From NCBI GenBank assembly GCA_012523265.1, contig JAAYIU010000071.1, forward strand, positions 1 through 40,190: 40,190 bases of DNA, read 5' to 3'. The notes under the pieces are model-generated. The model saw only the letters and a program-made list of their open reading frames with translations. It was not told the DNA's origin and searched no databases. The stretch's first letter is position 1; each line of letters opens with the position of its first letter. The stretch is from Bacteroidales bacterium. Its GTDB lineage: Bacteria > Bacteroidota > Bacteroidia > Bacteroidales > 4484-276. A program made the position numbers and the translations under genes. Below are positions 27,228-36,700 of the stretch, piece after piece.

Positions 27228-28685
27228 ATGAACAATAGAATAACAATAGCCAAAGGCGATGGCATCGGGCCGGAAATAATGGATGCAACACTGCGTATTA
27301 TGCAGGCAGCCGGCGTTGAGCTGGAATACGATTTCATCGAAATTGGCGAAAAAGTTTACCACCAGGGGCATAAGTCGGGTATCACGCCTGAATCGTGGGA
27401 TTTGCTCAGGCGCAACAAAATATTTCTGAAAGCGCCCATCACCACGCCACAGGGAGGCGGCTACAAAAGCCTAAACGTAACCATCCGCAAGTCGTTGGGG
27501 TTGTTTAGCAATGTGCGTCCCTGCCGCGCCTATACGCCTTATGTGCACTCCAACTTCCCAAAAATGGATCTGTGTATTGTGCGCGAAAACGAGGAAGACC
27601 TCTATGCCGGCATCGAACATCAGCAAACTGCCGAAGTGGTGCAGTGCCTCAAGCTGGTATCCCGCCCGGGCAGCGAGCGCATTATCCGCTACGCTTTCGA
27701 ATATGCCCGCGCCTACAACCGCCGCAAGGTTACCTGTATGACCAAAGACAATATTATGAAACATACCGATGGCTTGTTTCATCAGTTGTTTGATAAAATA
27801 GCGCTGGAATATCCCGACATTATCAGTGAGCACCGCATCATCGACATCGGCGCGGCTTTGCTGGCCGAACGTCCCGAAGAGTTTGATGTGATTGTAACAC
27901 TCAACCTTTACGGCGACATCATCTCCGACATTGCGGCGCAGGTGGCCGGATCAGTTGGCCTGGGAGGCTCAGCTAACATCGGGCAGGACTTTGCCATGTT
28001 TGAGGCCATACACGGATCGGCACCCGACATTGCCGGAAAAAATATTGCCAACCCGTCGGGGCTGCTCAACGCCGCCATCATGATGCTGGTGCATATTGGC
28101 GAAACCAAAGCAGCCGAAGCCATCGAGAATGCCTGGCTCAAAACCCTGGAGGATGGCTACCATACCGGCGATATTTTTCAGCGCGAAACGAGTTTTAAAA
28201 AAACCAGCACCGAAGAGTTTGCCGACGAAATTATACAGCGCTTTGGGCAATTGCCTTTAGACCTGACGCCGGTAAAATATGCCGCGGGACGAAGTCATAT
28301 CAATATAAAAACATCGGAACCGGTGCCCGTAACGAAACAACTCGAGGGTGTCGACATCTTCCTGGACTGGAGTGAACCCGGTCGCAATCCGGCGGTTTTG
28401 GGCAAAAAACTCAAAAGTCTTACCCGTTCGCCACTTAAGCTAAAGATGATCACCAACCGCGGCGTGAAGGTTTATCCCGACGGACTTCCTGAAACCTTCT
28501 GCACCGACCACTGGCGCTGCCGTTTTGTGGCCAATCCGGGAGCAGCAAAAAACACTGAAATTACGCACAACGACATCATCACACTGATGACGGAGTTGAA
28601 TGAGCGTAATTTTGATTGTATTAAAACAGAAAACCTCTACAGCATCGACGGGCAACGTGGATATTCGCTGGGGCAAGGTGAATAA
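27228..28685 (+). CDS. icd: isocitrate dehydrogenase (Thermus-like form with C-terminal extension)
   Basis: ITIAKGDGIGPEIMDATL; APITTPQGGGYKSLNVTIRKSLGLFSNVRP; NLYGDIISDIAAQVAGSVGLGGSANIG; EAIHGSAPDIAGKNIANPSGLL; extra ~140 aa C-terminal domain. Confidence 0.88.
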   Translation: MNNRITIAKGDGIGPEIMDATLRIMQAAGVELEYDFIEIGEKVYHQGHKSGITPESWDLLRRNKIFLKAPITTPQGGGYKSLNVTIRKSLGLFSNVRPCRAYTPYVHSNFPKMDLCIVRENEEDLYAGIEHQQTAEVVQCLKLVSRPGSERIIRYAFEYARAYNRRKVTCMTKDNIMKHTDGLFHQLFDKIALEYPDIISEHRIIDIGAALLAERPEEFDVIVTLNLYGDIISDIAAQVAGSVGLGGSANIGQDFAMFEAIHGSAPDIAGKNIANPSGLLNAAIMMLVHIGETKAAEAIENAWLKTLEDGYHTGDIFQRETSFKKTSTEEFADEIIQRFGQLPLDLTPVKYAAGRSHINIKTSEPVPVTKQLEGVDIFLDWSEPGRNPAVLGKKLKSLTRSPLKLKMITNRGVKVYPDGLPETFCTDHWRCRFVANPGAAKNTEITHNDIITLMTELNERNFDCIKTENLYSIDGQRGYSLGQGE

Positions 28686-28849
28686 TACATCTTCATTTGC
28701 ATGGCAATGCAATAGGAAACACGGGGGGATTTTTAAAAAAATGTAATTGTAGTTTTTGCTAAAATTTAGATGAAATGAAAACTGGCATCAGCACAATCTG
28801 ATGCGAAAAGAATAATTCACGGATCGACAAATTTTAAATTTTTAATACT

Positions 28850-30103
28850 ATGAAAACAACACAGTTTACCGAGCATCCGACAGTATTTCATCTCATCGAC
28901 GACTTAAAAAAAGAGGGCATCCCGCAAAAACTTTTCTCCGATGTTGTCGACGACAAGGGGAATCAGTACGTCGAGCTGGTGATGGAAGGCGGCGGCGTGC
29001 TGGGCGTGGCTTTGATAGGCTACAACTATGTGCTCGAACAGATGGGGATTCGGTTTTTCAGCCTGGCGGGTACATCGGCCGGATCGATCAACGCATTGCT
29101 ACTTGCCGCTTTGGGCGACGTTTCGCAGCCCAAAGCAGAGCGGCTGGTGGAGATTCTGGCTAACAAAAACCTGATGGAATTTGTAGATGGCGATAGTGAC
29201 GCACAAAGTTTTGTTAAAGCGCTGATTCAGGGCGACAGCATGATGAAGATGATATGGAAAGGCGCGCAGGTGATCGACAACCTGCGCGAAGATATCGGAC
29301 TAAACCCCGGCGATGACTTTCTGCAATGGATGACAGGGATTTTGAATGACAATGGTATAAAGACAATGGCCGATCTGCAGCGGCAATTTGGGCAGGTGCC
29401 ACCGTCGCTAAAAATCCGCAGCGGTGTCGATAAAAGCATCAGCGGCCTGAATCCGCGCTTTGCGGTTATTGCTGCCGACCTGTCCACCGAAACCAAAGTG
29501 GATTTCCCACGTATGACCCCACTCTATTGGGAAAATCCTGAAGAGGTGAATCCCGCCATTTTTGTCCGCGCATCCATGTCGGTTCCTTACTTTTTCCGGC
29601 CACTCACCATTACCGATTGTCCGGAAGGGCCTCAAGCGCTGACAAATTGGGAGAAGCTGGCCAGCTTCTACGGCGAGCCTCCAAAGACGGCTTATTTTGT
29701 AGATGGCGGCATCCTGTCGAATTTCCCGGTGGATATTTTTCATAAACAAAATGTAGTGCCGCGACTGCCTACCTTTGGCGTGCGACTGGGCATAGACCGC
29801 AATACGGCCAACAAAATTACCGGCCCGGGCAACCTGTTTGGCGCCATGTTCAATTCTATCCGCCACCTGCACGACTACGATTTTATACTGCGCAACCCCG
29901 ACTACAAGATGCTACTCGAAAAAATCGACATCGGCGACCACAACTGGCTCAACTTTGCCATGGATGAGAAATCCAAAATCGACTTATTTGTGCGTGGAGC
30001 AAAGACGGCGGCCAATTTTGTGCGCCGTTTCGACTGGAGCAAATACAAACAAATACGCCAGGCACTGCGCGATTCGGCACTGCAAATTGAGCTGAGGCAA
30101 TAA
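28850..30103 (+). CDS. patatin-like phospholipase
   Basis: LVMEGGGVLGVALIGYNYVLE (oxyanion loop), GTSAGS (nucleophile Ser), FVDGGILSNFPVD (catalytic Asp). Confidence 0.92.
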   Translation: MKTTQFTEHPTVFHLIDDLKKEGIPQKLFSDVVDDKGNQYVELVMEGGGVLGVALIGYNYVLEQMGIRFFSLAGTSAGSINALLLAALGDVSQPKAERLVEILANKNLMEFVDGDSDAQSFVKALIQGDSMMKMIWKGAQVIDNLREDIGLNPGDDFLQWMTGILNDNGIKTMADLQRQFGQVPPSLKIRSGVDKSISGLNPRFAVIAADLSTETKVDFPRMTPLYWENPEEVNPAIFVRASMSVPYFFRPLTITDCPEGPQALTNWEKLASFYGEPPKTAYFVDGGILSNFPVDIFHKQNVVPRLPTFGVRLGIDRNTANKITGPGNLFGAMFNSIRHLHDYDFILRNPDYKMLLEKIDIGDHNWLNFAMDEKSKIDLFVRGAKTAANFVRRFDWSKYKQIRQALRDSALQIELRQ

Positions 30104-30327
30104 ATCTGATTGCTCCGCACAAAAACCAATGGCGTCGCTTGGAGCGCACCGTTGGTAAGTTTATGAAAGATAAAGAAAAATCGAATCTTGAATATCGAAC
30201 ATTGAATTTTGAATGTTGAAGTTGCTCGATGTATGATGAATCTGAATTCTACGGAAGCAACTGTAGCTGCGCCCCTCTCCTTGCTCTTTGCGCCTTTCGT
30301 CCCGCGCGCTTCGCCCTGCGCCCCGCG

Positions 30328-31281
30328 TTAGCAAATCAGCTTAACGGCTCCCGGCAGCACCTCTATGTCCAGTTGGCGTATGCGCCCCGCCACCTCACCA
30401 TCTACCTGCAGCTCCAGTTGCTTGCTGAAACGAATCCGGGCTTCGCGGCACGAGGTTACTTCCAGATGATCGGGATGATAGCCGGGCGCTTCGGTGACGA
30501 TAGAAGCGGCTGCGTTGAGGAGAAGCATCATGTTTAAGTTTTTAATAATTACCAACTCCACCACGCCATCGTCGGGCTGCCCCTCGGGATTGATGATAGC
30601 GCCGGTGCCATAGCTGCGTGCGTTGGCAATGGCCAGCATCACAGCTTTGCCATGACGGCGCTTGCCTTCCACAGTGATGTGGTACCTAAACCGTTTCTTT
30701 TTGGCTGTCATTTTTTTGACAAACTGGCGGGCATACCCCATCAAACCACGGCCTCCTTCGGCTTCAAAACCTTCGACGATCTGTGCATTAAAACCTGCAT
30801 CACTCAGATGAATCGAATAGTGATCGTTGATTTTGATCATATCAATGTTGCGGTGTCGGCCTTGTTTTATCAGCTCCCAGCATTGCATCAGGCTTTGGCG
30901 GCGGGCAGCGATGGTGATGCCTTTTATCGCCGGAATGTTTAGCTCCGCAGCCATGCCGTTGGCCGATCCTGATGGAAATAGGCCGATGAGCTGATCACGA
31001 TTTTTCAATAAGCGCGACACCATCAGCAAAGAACCATCGCCACCTGACACCACAACCACTTTGGGAGCGTAATCGCCCACCAGTTGCCCGATTTGCTTTT
31101 CGTCGCCGGTGCCGGTAGTTTTATAAATTTTGTAACCGAAACCTTCCTGCTGGGCGCGTTCAGCAACGAAATCTTCGATCAACTGCTTGTCGATTCCGCC
31201 TGCAATAGGATTGATAATAAAAAGGTAGCGTGCCGGCATAACTTGTAGTGTTTTGATAGACATGAACGAATTACTGAACAA
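30328..31281 (-). CDS. diacylglycerol kinase / YegS-BmrU-type lipid kinase family protein
   Basis: LFIINPIAGG; VVVSGGDGSLLMVSRLL; LFPSGSANGMAAEL; ANARSYGTGAIINPEGQPDDGVVELVII. Confidence 0.87.
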   Translation of the reverse strand: MFSNSFMSIKTLQVMPARYLFIINPIAGGIDKQLIEDFVAERAQQEGFGYKIYKTTGTGDEKQIGQLVGDYAPKVVVVSGGDGSLLMVSRLLKNRDQLIGLFPSGSANGMAAELNIPAIKGITIAARRQSLMQCWELIKQGRHRNIDMIKINDHYSIHLSDAGFNAQIVEGFEAEGGRGLMGYARQFVKKMTAKKKRFRYHITVEGKRRHGKAVMLAIANARSYGTGAIINPEGQPDDGVVELVIIKNLNMMLLLNAAASIVTEAPGYHPDHLEVTSCREARIRFSKQLELQVDGEVAGRIRQLDIEVLPGAVKLIC

Positions 31282-31328
31282 AAAGTAATTTTTTTAATTC
31301 ATTTTAATAAACAATATCTGATAACACG

Positions 31329-32237
31329 ATGAAAAGCGAAATTATCCCTTACAGCGGATTTGCTAACCATGAAAAGATTTATGTCGCCGGCCATGCTTTC
31401 AAAAGCTATAAACTGGGTAATGTGCGCGAAGATCAGCGCCGGCTTCGCAACTTCCTGCAGATGATCCGTCGCTACCGACTCCGGCCACTCACCGATATGC
31501 CGATAGAGGTGCAGATAAACGGCAGCGTCCATACCGTTACCACCAACAGCAAAGGTTTTTTTAGCGGCGTGTTTCCAAGTAGTGGCAAGCCCAAAGGCTG
31601 GGAGCCTTATCAGCTTAAGCTCGACGGGATGGACAAAACCGTGGAGGGACAATTTCTGGCTGCCGACCGGCACAGCGTGGGCGTTATCTCCGACATCGAC
31701 GATACGCTAATTGTTTCGCATGCTACGCGTTTGCTAAAAAAGGTGGCGCTGATGCTTTTCAAAAATGCTTACTCCCGTAAAACCGTTCCCAACATCGACG
31801 AGTTTTATGAAAAAATCAAAAGCCTCAACGACGGCAAGCTCCCCAACGATTTTTTCTACGTAAGCAACAGCGAGTGGAACCTCTTCGACCTCTTGCACAA
31901 CATCTTCTACATCCATCATTTACCCGAAGGTATATTTTTATTAAATGAGCTGAAAGTTGGATTGTGGGAGCCTGTGCGTGCCGGCAACACACATTCTAAG
32001 CATAAAATTAACATCATCAAGTTTCTTTTAAAGTTTTACCCCGACAAACAGTTTATCCTGCTGGGCGACAATGGCCAGAAAGACATGACCATCTATTCGG
32101 AGATATGCACCAGCCAGCCGCACCGCATAAAAGGGGTGCTGATACGGATACTAAAACGCAAAGGGATGAAGCAATACCACGCTTTCGAAGAGCGCATTTC
32201 AGGGCTAAATATTCCGGTGGGATATCTTAGCGAATAG
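31329..32237 (+). CDS. App1-like phosphatidate phosphatase catalytic domain protein (DUF2183)
   Basis: VGVISDIDDTLIVSHATRL (HAD motif), FFYVSNSEWNLFDLL, KQFILLGDNGQKDMTIYSEI. Confidence 0.87.
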   Translation: MKSEIIPYSGFANHEKIYVAGHAFKSYKLGNVREDQRRLRNFLQMIRRYRLRPLTDMPIEVQINGSVHTVTTNSKGFFSGVFPSSGKPKGWEPYQLKLDGMDKTVEGQFLAADRHSVGVISDIDDTLIVSHATRLLKKVALMLFKNAYSRKTVPNIDEFYEKIKSLNDGKLPNDFFYVSNSEWNLFDLLHNIFYIHHLPEGIFLLNELKVGLWEPVRAGNTHSKHKINIIKFLLKFYPDKQFILLGDNGQKDMTIYSEICTSQPHRIKGVLIRILKRKGMKQYHAFEERISGLNIPVGYLSE

Positions 32238-32286
32238 GCCTTGGTCTTCAGTAAGAAGTCTACATCAAAAATTACTGCAGAGAGCC

Positions 32287-32550
32287 TCTGCGGTGATTCT
32301 TATCTTTTCTCTGTTTTCTCAGTGCCTTCTCTGCGTCCTCTGTGGTAAAAAAAAGAGCGCGCAGCGCGATCTTTATTCCTCTGTGGTGATTATTCAAAAA
32401 GCAAAAACCGCGGAGACGCCAAGACGCGGAGAAAAAGATAATAACGCTGCGCCTCTCCGCCTCTGCGGTGATTCTTATCTTTTCTCTGTTTTCTCAGTGC
32501 CTTCTCTGCGTCCTCTGTGGTAAAAAAAAGGATCGCGAAACGCGATCTTT
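32287..32550. repeat. noncoding repeat family 2, left of ssb (two units)
   Basis: CTTTTCTCTGTTTTCTCAGTGCCTTCTCTGCGTCCTCTGTGGTAAAAAAA at 32303 and again at 32479, with ACCGCGGAGACGCCAAGACGCGGAGAAAA between. Confidence 0.95.
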
Positions 32551-32718
32551 GAAAACTTGTTGCATATCGAAAACAACTTGTCTCTCCTTTCGCTTTCATC
32601 ATGTCCGCAGTTTGTGTTCAGCACTATCATTATCCGTTTGTAAACGGTTAGAAACAACTATATCCGCTTTGAAACAGATACAAATGTTTATTAACCGAAT
32701 CAGGCGCGAGCCCCGTGC

Positions 32719-32726
32719 TATCTTTG
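32719..32726 (+). promoter_or_regulatory. putative -7 box (TATCTTTG) for ssb
   Basis: Exact TAnnTTTG match 45 bp upstream of the ssb start. Confidence 0.4.
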
Positions 32727-32770
32727 CTTCATAATTATTTATTCATTTATAAATTAAAAAACTTACTACT

Positions 32771-33112
32771 ATGAAATCTTTAAGAAACAGTGTTCACCTG
32801 ATCGGCAACCTGGGAATGGATCCGGAAGTAAAAGATGTGTCTAATGGCCGCAAAATGGCTCGCTTCTCGCTGGCCACCTCCGACAGTTACATCAACCAAA
32901 AAGGCGAGAAAGTTACCGAAACCCAATGGCACAACCTGGTAATCTGGGGCAAGCTGGCCGAAGTGGCCGGGCAATATCTAAAAAAAGGAAAGCAAATAGC
33001 TGTAGAAGGCAAACTGGAAACCAGCATCTTCGACGACAAAAATGGCAACCGCAAGTATTACACGCAAATTGTGGTAAACGACCTGCTTATGCTCAGCGGG
33101 AAAAGCAACTAA
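32771..33112 (+). CDS. ssb: single-stranded DNA-binding protein, short form (113 aa)
   Basis: MKSLRNSVHLIGNLGMDPEVKDVSNGRKMARFSLATSDSYINQKGEKVTETQWHNLVIWGKLAEVAGQYLKKGKQIAVEGKLETS; OB-fold SSB; no acidic C-terminal tail. Confidence 0.92.
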   Translation: MKSLRNSVHLIGNLGMDPEVKDVSNGRKMARFSLATSDSYINQKGEKVTETQWHNLVIWGKLAEVAGQYLKKGKQIAVEGKLETSIFDDKNGNRKYYTQIVVNDLLMLSGKSN

Positions 33113-33124
33113 AAGTTGGGATTA

Positions 33125-33435
33125 AACCGCGGAGACGCCAAGACGCGGAGAAAAAGATAATTACGCTGCGCCTCTGCGTCTCTGCGGTGATTCTACTCTT
33201 TTCTCTGTTTTCTCAGTGCCTTCTCTGCGTCCTCTGTGGTAAAAAAAAGAGCGCGCAGCGCGATCTTTGTGCCTCTGTGGTGATTCTTCAAAAAGCAAAA
33301 AACCGCGGAGACGCCAAGACGCGGAGAAAACAATAATAACGCTCCGTCTCTGCGGTGATTCAAAGCTTTTCTCTGTTTTCTCAGTGCCTTCTCTGCGTCC
33401 TCTGTGGTAAAAAAAGAGCGCACAGCGCGATATTC
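33125..33435. repeat. noncoding repeat family 2, right of ssb (two units)
   Basis: The same core begins at 33198 and 33366 in the same orientation as the left-hand pair, with ACCGCGGAGACGCCAAGACGCGGAG at about 33125 and 33301. Confidence 0.95.
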
Positions 33436-33472
33436 TTAGTTAAACATCCAATAGTACCGCACTCGAAGAAAA

Positions 33473-34792
33473 CTACTCCCGCTGAAAAGTATAAACACCT
33501 CCACTTTGCATAAGCGTCATTTCGTTCGCTTCCGGATTGAACCGCATGACGATGCCGGCAGGAACAAACCCAAACTGATGCTCGCCGGTGGCAGTGAGCG
33601 GAAATGCCGGCTGCCCGGTAGCTTGCGCCATAAGCGTGCTATCCTCGCGGCTAATGGTGATCTTTAACGGAATATCATCGGAAGAATAAATACCAGTATA
33701 GCGATCGAGCTTTTCGGGTGGTAAAGTCAACGCGGCTGAAAAAACAGGCAACTGATAATCTTTCCCGAAAAATATGCTCAGCGCACCAATCAAAATATCG
33801 TTACGGGGCATCGACACAGCGTTGGTAGTGTAGGCAACGAATACTTCATCATCGGGAAAATAAGCTGCCATCGCCTGAAATCCATCGATGCCGCCGGTGT
33901 GCCCAAAAGCCTGGCGTTCAAAGAAGGGATAGGTAAAAAGCCCTAAACCATAACCATCGCGAATGTCCACCATCTGTTGGCGGGCGCTGTCGCTAATGAG
34001 TGTTCCGGTGAAAAGGCAAATCATAAAACGATTCAGATCGGCAGGTGTCGACACTACCCCGCCGGCGCCCATGGCTGCCGAGGTACTGGTTTCGGGCATA
34101 AGCTCCCACCTGGTGGCGCGGGCATACGAAAATGCCTCGTTGCGATCGCTGTTGGTGGCGCCACCAAAATAAGTATTCAGCAGCCCACAAGGTTTGGCGA
34201 TGCGCTGCTGCAAGAGTACGTCGTACCGTTGGCCGGTAATCTCTTCGGCGATGTAGGAAAGCAGCAAATAGTTGGTATTAGAATATTCAGCCTTTTCATC
34301 AGGCCCGAACACTACACCGCCCTCTTTTACCCGCAGCAGCATCTGCTCGCGCGACTGAGGCTCGTAGCACCATTGCCCATATTCGGGATTATCGGTGTAG
34401 TTGTACAATCCGCTGCGATGCCCCAGCAACTGATGGATGGTGATCTTATCGGCATTGGGAAGAAGCGGGAAAAATTTATCCAGCTTCGTCGCAAGCGTCA
34501 ACTGTTTTTCGTCGATAAGCTGCATGATGATCACCGCAGTAAATGTTTTGGAAATGCTTCCGATACGGTATTTGGTAAGTGCATCGGCGGGCATCTCTGC
34601 TTCGATATTGGCATAGCCAAAAGTGTTTTGATACACTTCCTTTCCATTTTTAAAAATAGAAATGCTGCCCATGCCCTGGTGGTTTTCGTCGATACGCTGA
34701 AACAGCGAGTCGAGTTTGGCTGTGTTTACAGATTGTGCAGCAACAGCAAGGCTGGCCAGCACTAGCGAAAAAAAGAGGAATTGTTTTTTCAT
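33473..34792 (-). CDS. beta-lactamase-family (class C / PBP-like) serine hydrolase, secreted
   Basis: Signal peptide; SxxK motif GSISKTFTAV; YxN motif YSNTNYLLLSYIAE; FGHTGGIDGF. Confidence 0.9.
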   Translation of the reverse strand: MKKQFLFFSLVLASLAVAAQSVNTAKLDSLFQRIDENHQGMGSISIFKNGKEVYQNTFGYANIEAEMPADALTKYRIGSISKTFTAVIIMQLIDEKQLTLATKLDKFFPLLPNADKITIHQLLGHRSGLYNYTDNPEYGQWCYEPQSREQMLLRVKEGGVVFGPDEKAEYSNTNYLLLSYIAEEITGQRYDVLLQQRIAKPCGLLNTYFGGATNSDRNEAFSYARATRWELMPETSTSAAMGAGGVVSTPADLNRFMICLFTGTLISDSARQQMVDIRDGYGLGLFTYPFFERQAFGHTGGIDGFQAMAAYFPDDEVFVAYTTNAVSMPRNDILIGALSIFFGKDYQLPVFSAALTLPPEKLDRYTGIYSSDDIPLKITISREDSTLMAQATGQPAFPLTATGEHQFGFVPAGIVMRFNPEANEMTLMQSGGVYTFQRE

Positions 34793-34853
34793 AAAAATAA
34801 TGATTGATTATAACCTTTTAGACATCAAAAAAAGAATTTGGATACACTACATG

Positions 34854-34861
34854 CAAAATTA
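34854..34861 (-). promoter_or_regulatory. putative -7 box (TAATTTTG, minus strand) for the beta-lactamase-family gene
   Basis: Matches TAnnTTTG about 60 bp upstream of the start. Confidence 0.35.
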
Positions 34862-35024
34862 CAGAAACATATTCAGGATGTCCGATATTCCGATTCACAG
34901 ATTACCAATTTTTAAAATTTAAAATTCCACGTTTCTTTTTTTCTTCCAACGCTCTCACCTGACGCTTTTCCTGATTGTTAATAAAAATAGTTCCTTTTGT
35001 TTTTCCATCGCGATCATAATGGGG

Positions 35025-35032
35025 TAATTTTG
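35025..35032 (+). promoter_or_regulatory. putative -7 box (TAATTTTG) directly before the dnaB ATG
   Basis: Matches TAnnTTTG; only 5 nt separate it from the ATG at 35038. Confidence 0.4.
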
Positions 35033-35036
35033 CACC

Positions 35037-36635
35037 ATGGCAGAACAGGAAAAAACATTTCAGAACAAGACGCAGGTGGCTGATACTGAGAACCGCAGGA
35101 AAGTGCAGCGCACCCATACACAGAATTATTTCGAGTACGGCAAAATACCGCCCCAGGCGCTCGACCTGGAGGAGGCGGTGCTGGGCGCATTACTCATCGA
35201 TCAGAAGGCGCTATCGGAGACGGTGGACTTTCTGAAGACGGAGATGTTTTACACCGAAGCACATCGCAAGATTTACTCCGCAATCGTCGAATTATTTGCA
35301 AAGCAGCAGCCCGTCGATATGCTTACCGTTACCAACCAGCTCAAGAGCAGCGGCGACCTTGAACTTGTCGGCGGCGCCTATTACGTTGCGCAGCTTACAC
35401 GCCGGGTAGCCTCGGCGGCCAACATCGAATACCACGCCCGCATCATCCTGCAAAAGTATATCCAGCGGCGTCTCATCGAAATCTCCGCCGAGATCACTAC
35501 CGAAGCCTTCGAGGATTCTGCTGACGTATTCGACCTGCTCGACAAAGCCGAGCAGAAGCTCTTCTCGGTGAGCGAAAACAACCTGCGCCGCGACCATTCT
35601 GATATGACTTCGCTGGTCAGGGAAGCCATCGAAAACATCGAGAAAGCCAGCAAGCAAGATGGCCCCTACCGCGGTGTTCCTACCGGCTTCACTGATCTCG
35701 ACAATATTACGGGCGGCTGGCAAAAATCGGACTTGGTGGTGCTGGCCGCGCGCCCCGGCATGGGCAAAACGGCTTTTGTGCTTTCTATGGCGCGTAATGC
35801 AGCAGTGACTTACAACCGCCCCGTGGCGGTTTTCTCCCTGGAGATGGCAGCCGTACACCTGGTGCCACGACTGATCCCCAGTGAGACGGAACTCTCGGCA
35901 GAGAAGCTCAAAAAACGTCAGTTGCGTGAACACGAATGGCAACAGCTTCACACACGCATCGTTGGTCTGGTAGATGCACCACTGTATATCGACGATACGC
36001 CCGCTCTTACTATCTTCGAGCTGCGTGCCAAAGCCCGGCGCATGAAGCAGCAGTACAACATCCAACTCATCGTCATCGACTATATACAGCTCATGCAGGG
36101 CGGCAACGACAAAGGCAACCGCGAGCAGGAGATCAGCAACATTTCGCGCAGCCTCAAGAGCCTGGCCAAAGAACTCGACATACCTATTGTGGCGCTTTCG
36201 CAACTCAACCGCTCGGTGGAGACGCGAGGAGGCCTAAAAAAACCCATCCTCTCCGACCTCCGCGAATCGGGCGCTATCGAGCAGGATGCCGACATGGTGC
36301 TCTTCATCTACCGCCCCGAATATTATAAAATAGATGAAATGGAAGATGGCTCATCTTCGGCAGGCATGGCCGAACTCATCATCGCAAAGCACCGCAACGG
36401 CGCTCTTGCCGATGTTAAACTACGCTTTATCGCACAGTTTGCGCAATTTACCGATAGCAATGCCAAGTTTAACTATCCGGGTGACGAAGCCATGGCTCCC
36501 AACAATGCTTTCGATGATCGCGTGATTACCTTCCAAAGTAAAATGAACGACAACGACGATTTCACGCATCCGCGCGGGAGCGGCAATGACGAATTTATTC
36601 CGCCAGAGGAAGACCGCGACGGTGCACCATTCTAA
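35037..36635 (+). CDS. dnaB: replicative DNA helicase DnaB
   Basis: PPQALDLEEAVLGALLIDQKAL; GVPTGFTDLDNITGGWQKSDLVVLAARPGMGKTAFVLSMARNAA; RGGLKKPILSDLRESGAIEQDADMVLFIYRPEYY. Confidence 0.96.
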   Translation: MAEQEKTFQNKTQVADTENRRKVQRTHTQNYFEYGKIPPQALDLEEAVLGALLIDQKALSETVDFLKTEMFYTEAHRKIYSAIVELFAKQQPVDMLTVTNQLKSSGDLELVGGAYYVAQLTRRVASAANIEYHARIILQKYIQRRLIEISAEITTEAFEDSADVFDLLDKAEQKLFSVSENNLRRDHSDMTSLVREAIENIEKASKQDGPYRGVPTGFTDLDNITGGWQKSDLVVLAARPGMGKTAFVLSMARNAAVTYNRPVAVFSLEMAAVHLVPRLIPSETELSAEKLKKRQLREHEWQQLHTRIVGLVDAPLYIDDTPALTIFELRAKARRMKQQYNIQLIVIDYIQLMQGGNDKGNREQEISNISRSLKSLAKELDIPIVALSQLNRSVETRGGLKKPILSDLRESGAIEQDADMVLFIYRPEYYKIDEMEDGSSSAGMAELIIAKHRNGALADVKLRFIAQFAQFTDSNAKFNYPGDEAMAPNNAFDDRVITFQSKMNDNDDFTHPRGSGNDEFIPPEEDRDGAPF

Positions 36636-36700
36636 CAACGCCTCCACAATAACAGCCGGCATTTTTCATTATTAATGCTGACAATCAATCATAACGCATC

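Noticed and set aside
32293-32734. ORFs starting MILIFSLFSQCLLCVLCGKKK (32293 and 32468) and minus-strand FTTEDAEKALRKQRK ORFs
   Set aside because: They are translations of the noncoding family-2 repeat; the same peptide recurs because the DNA repeats.
35292-36203. 303-aa ORF on the minus strand
   Set aside because: Antisense shadow of dnaB, with no domain signature.
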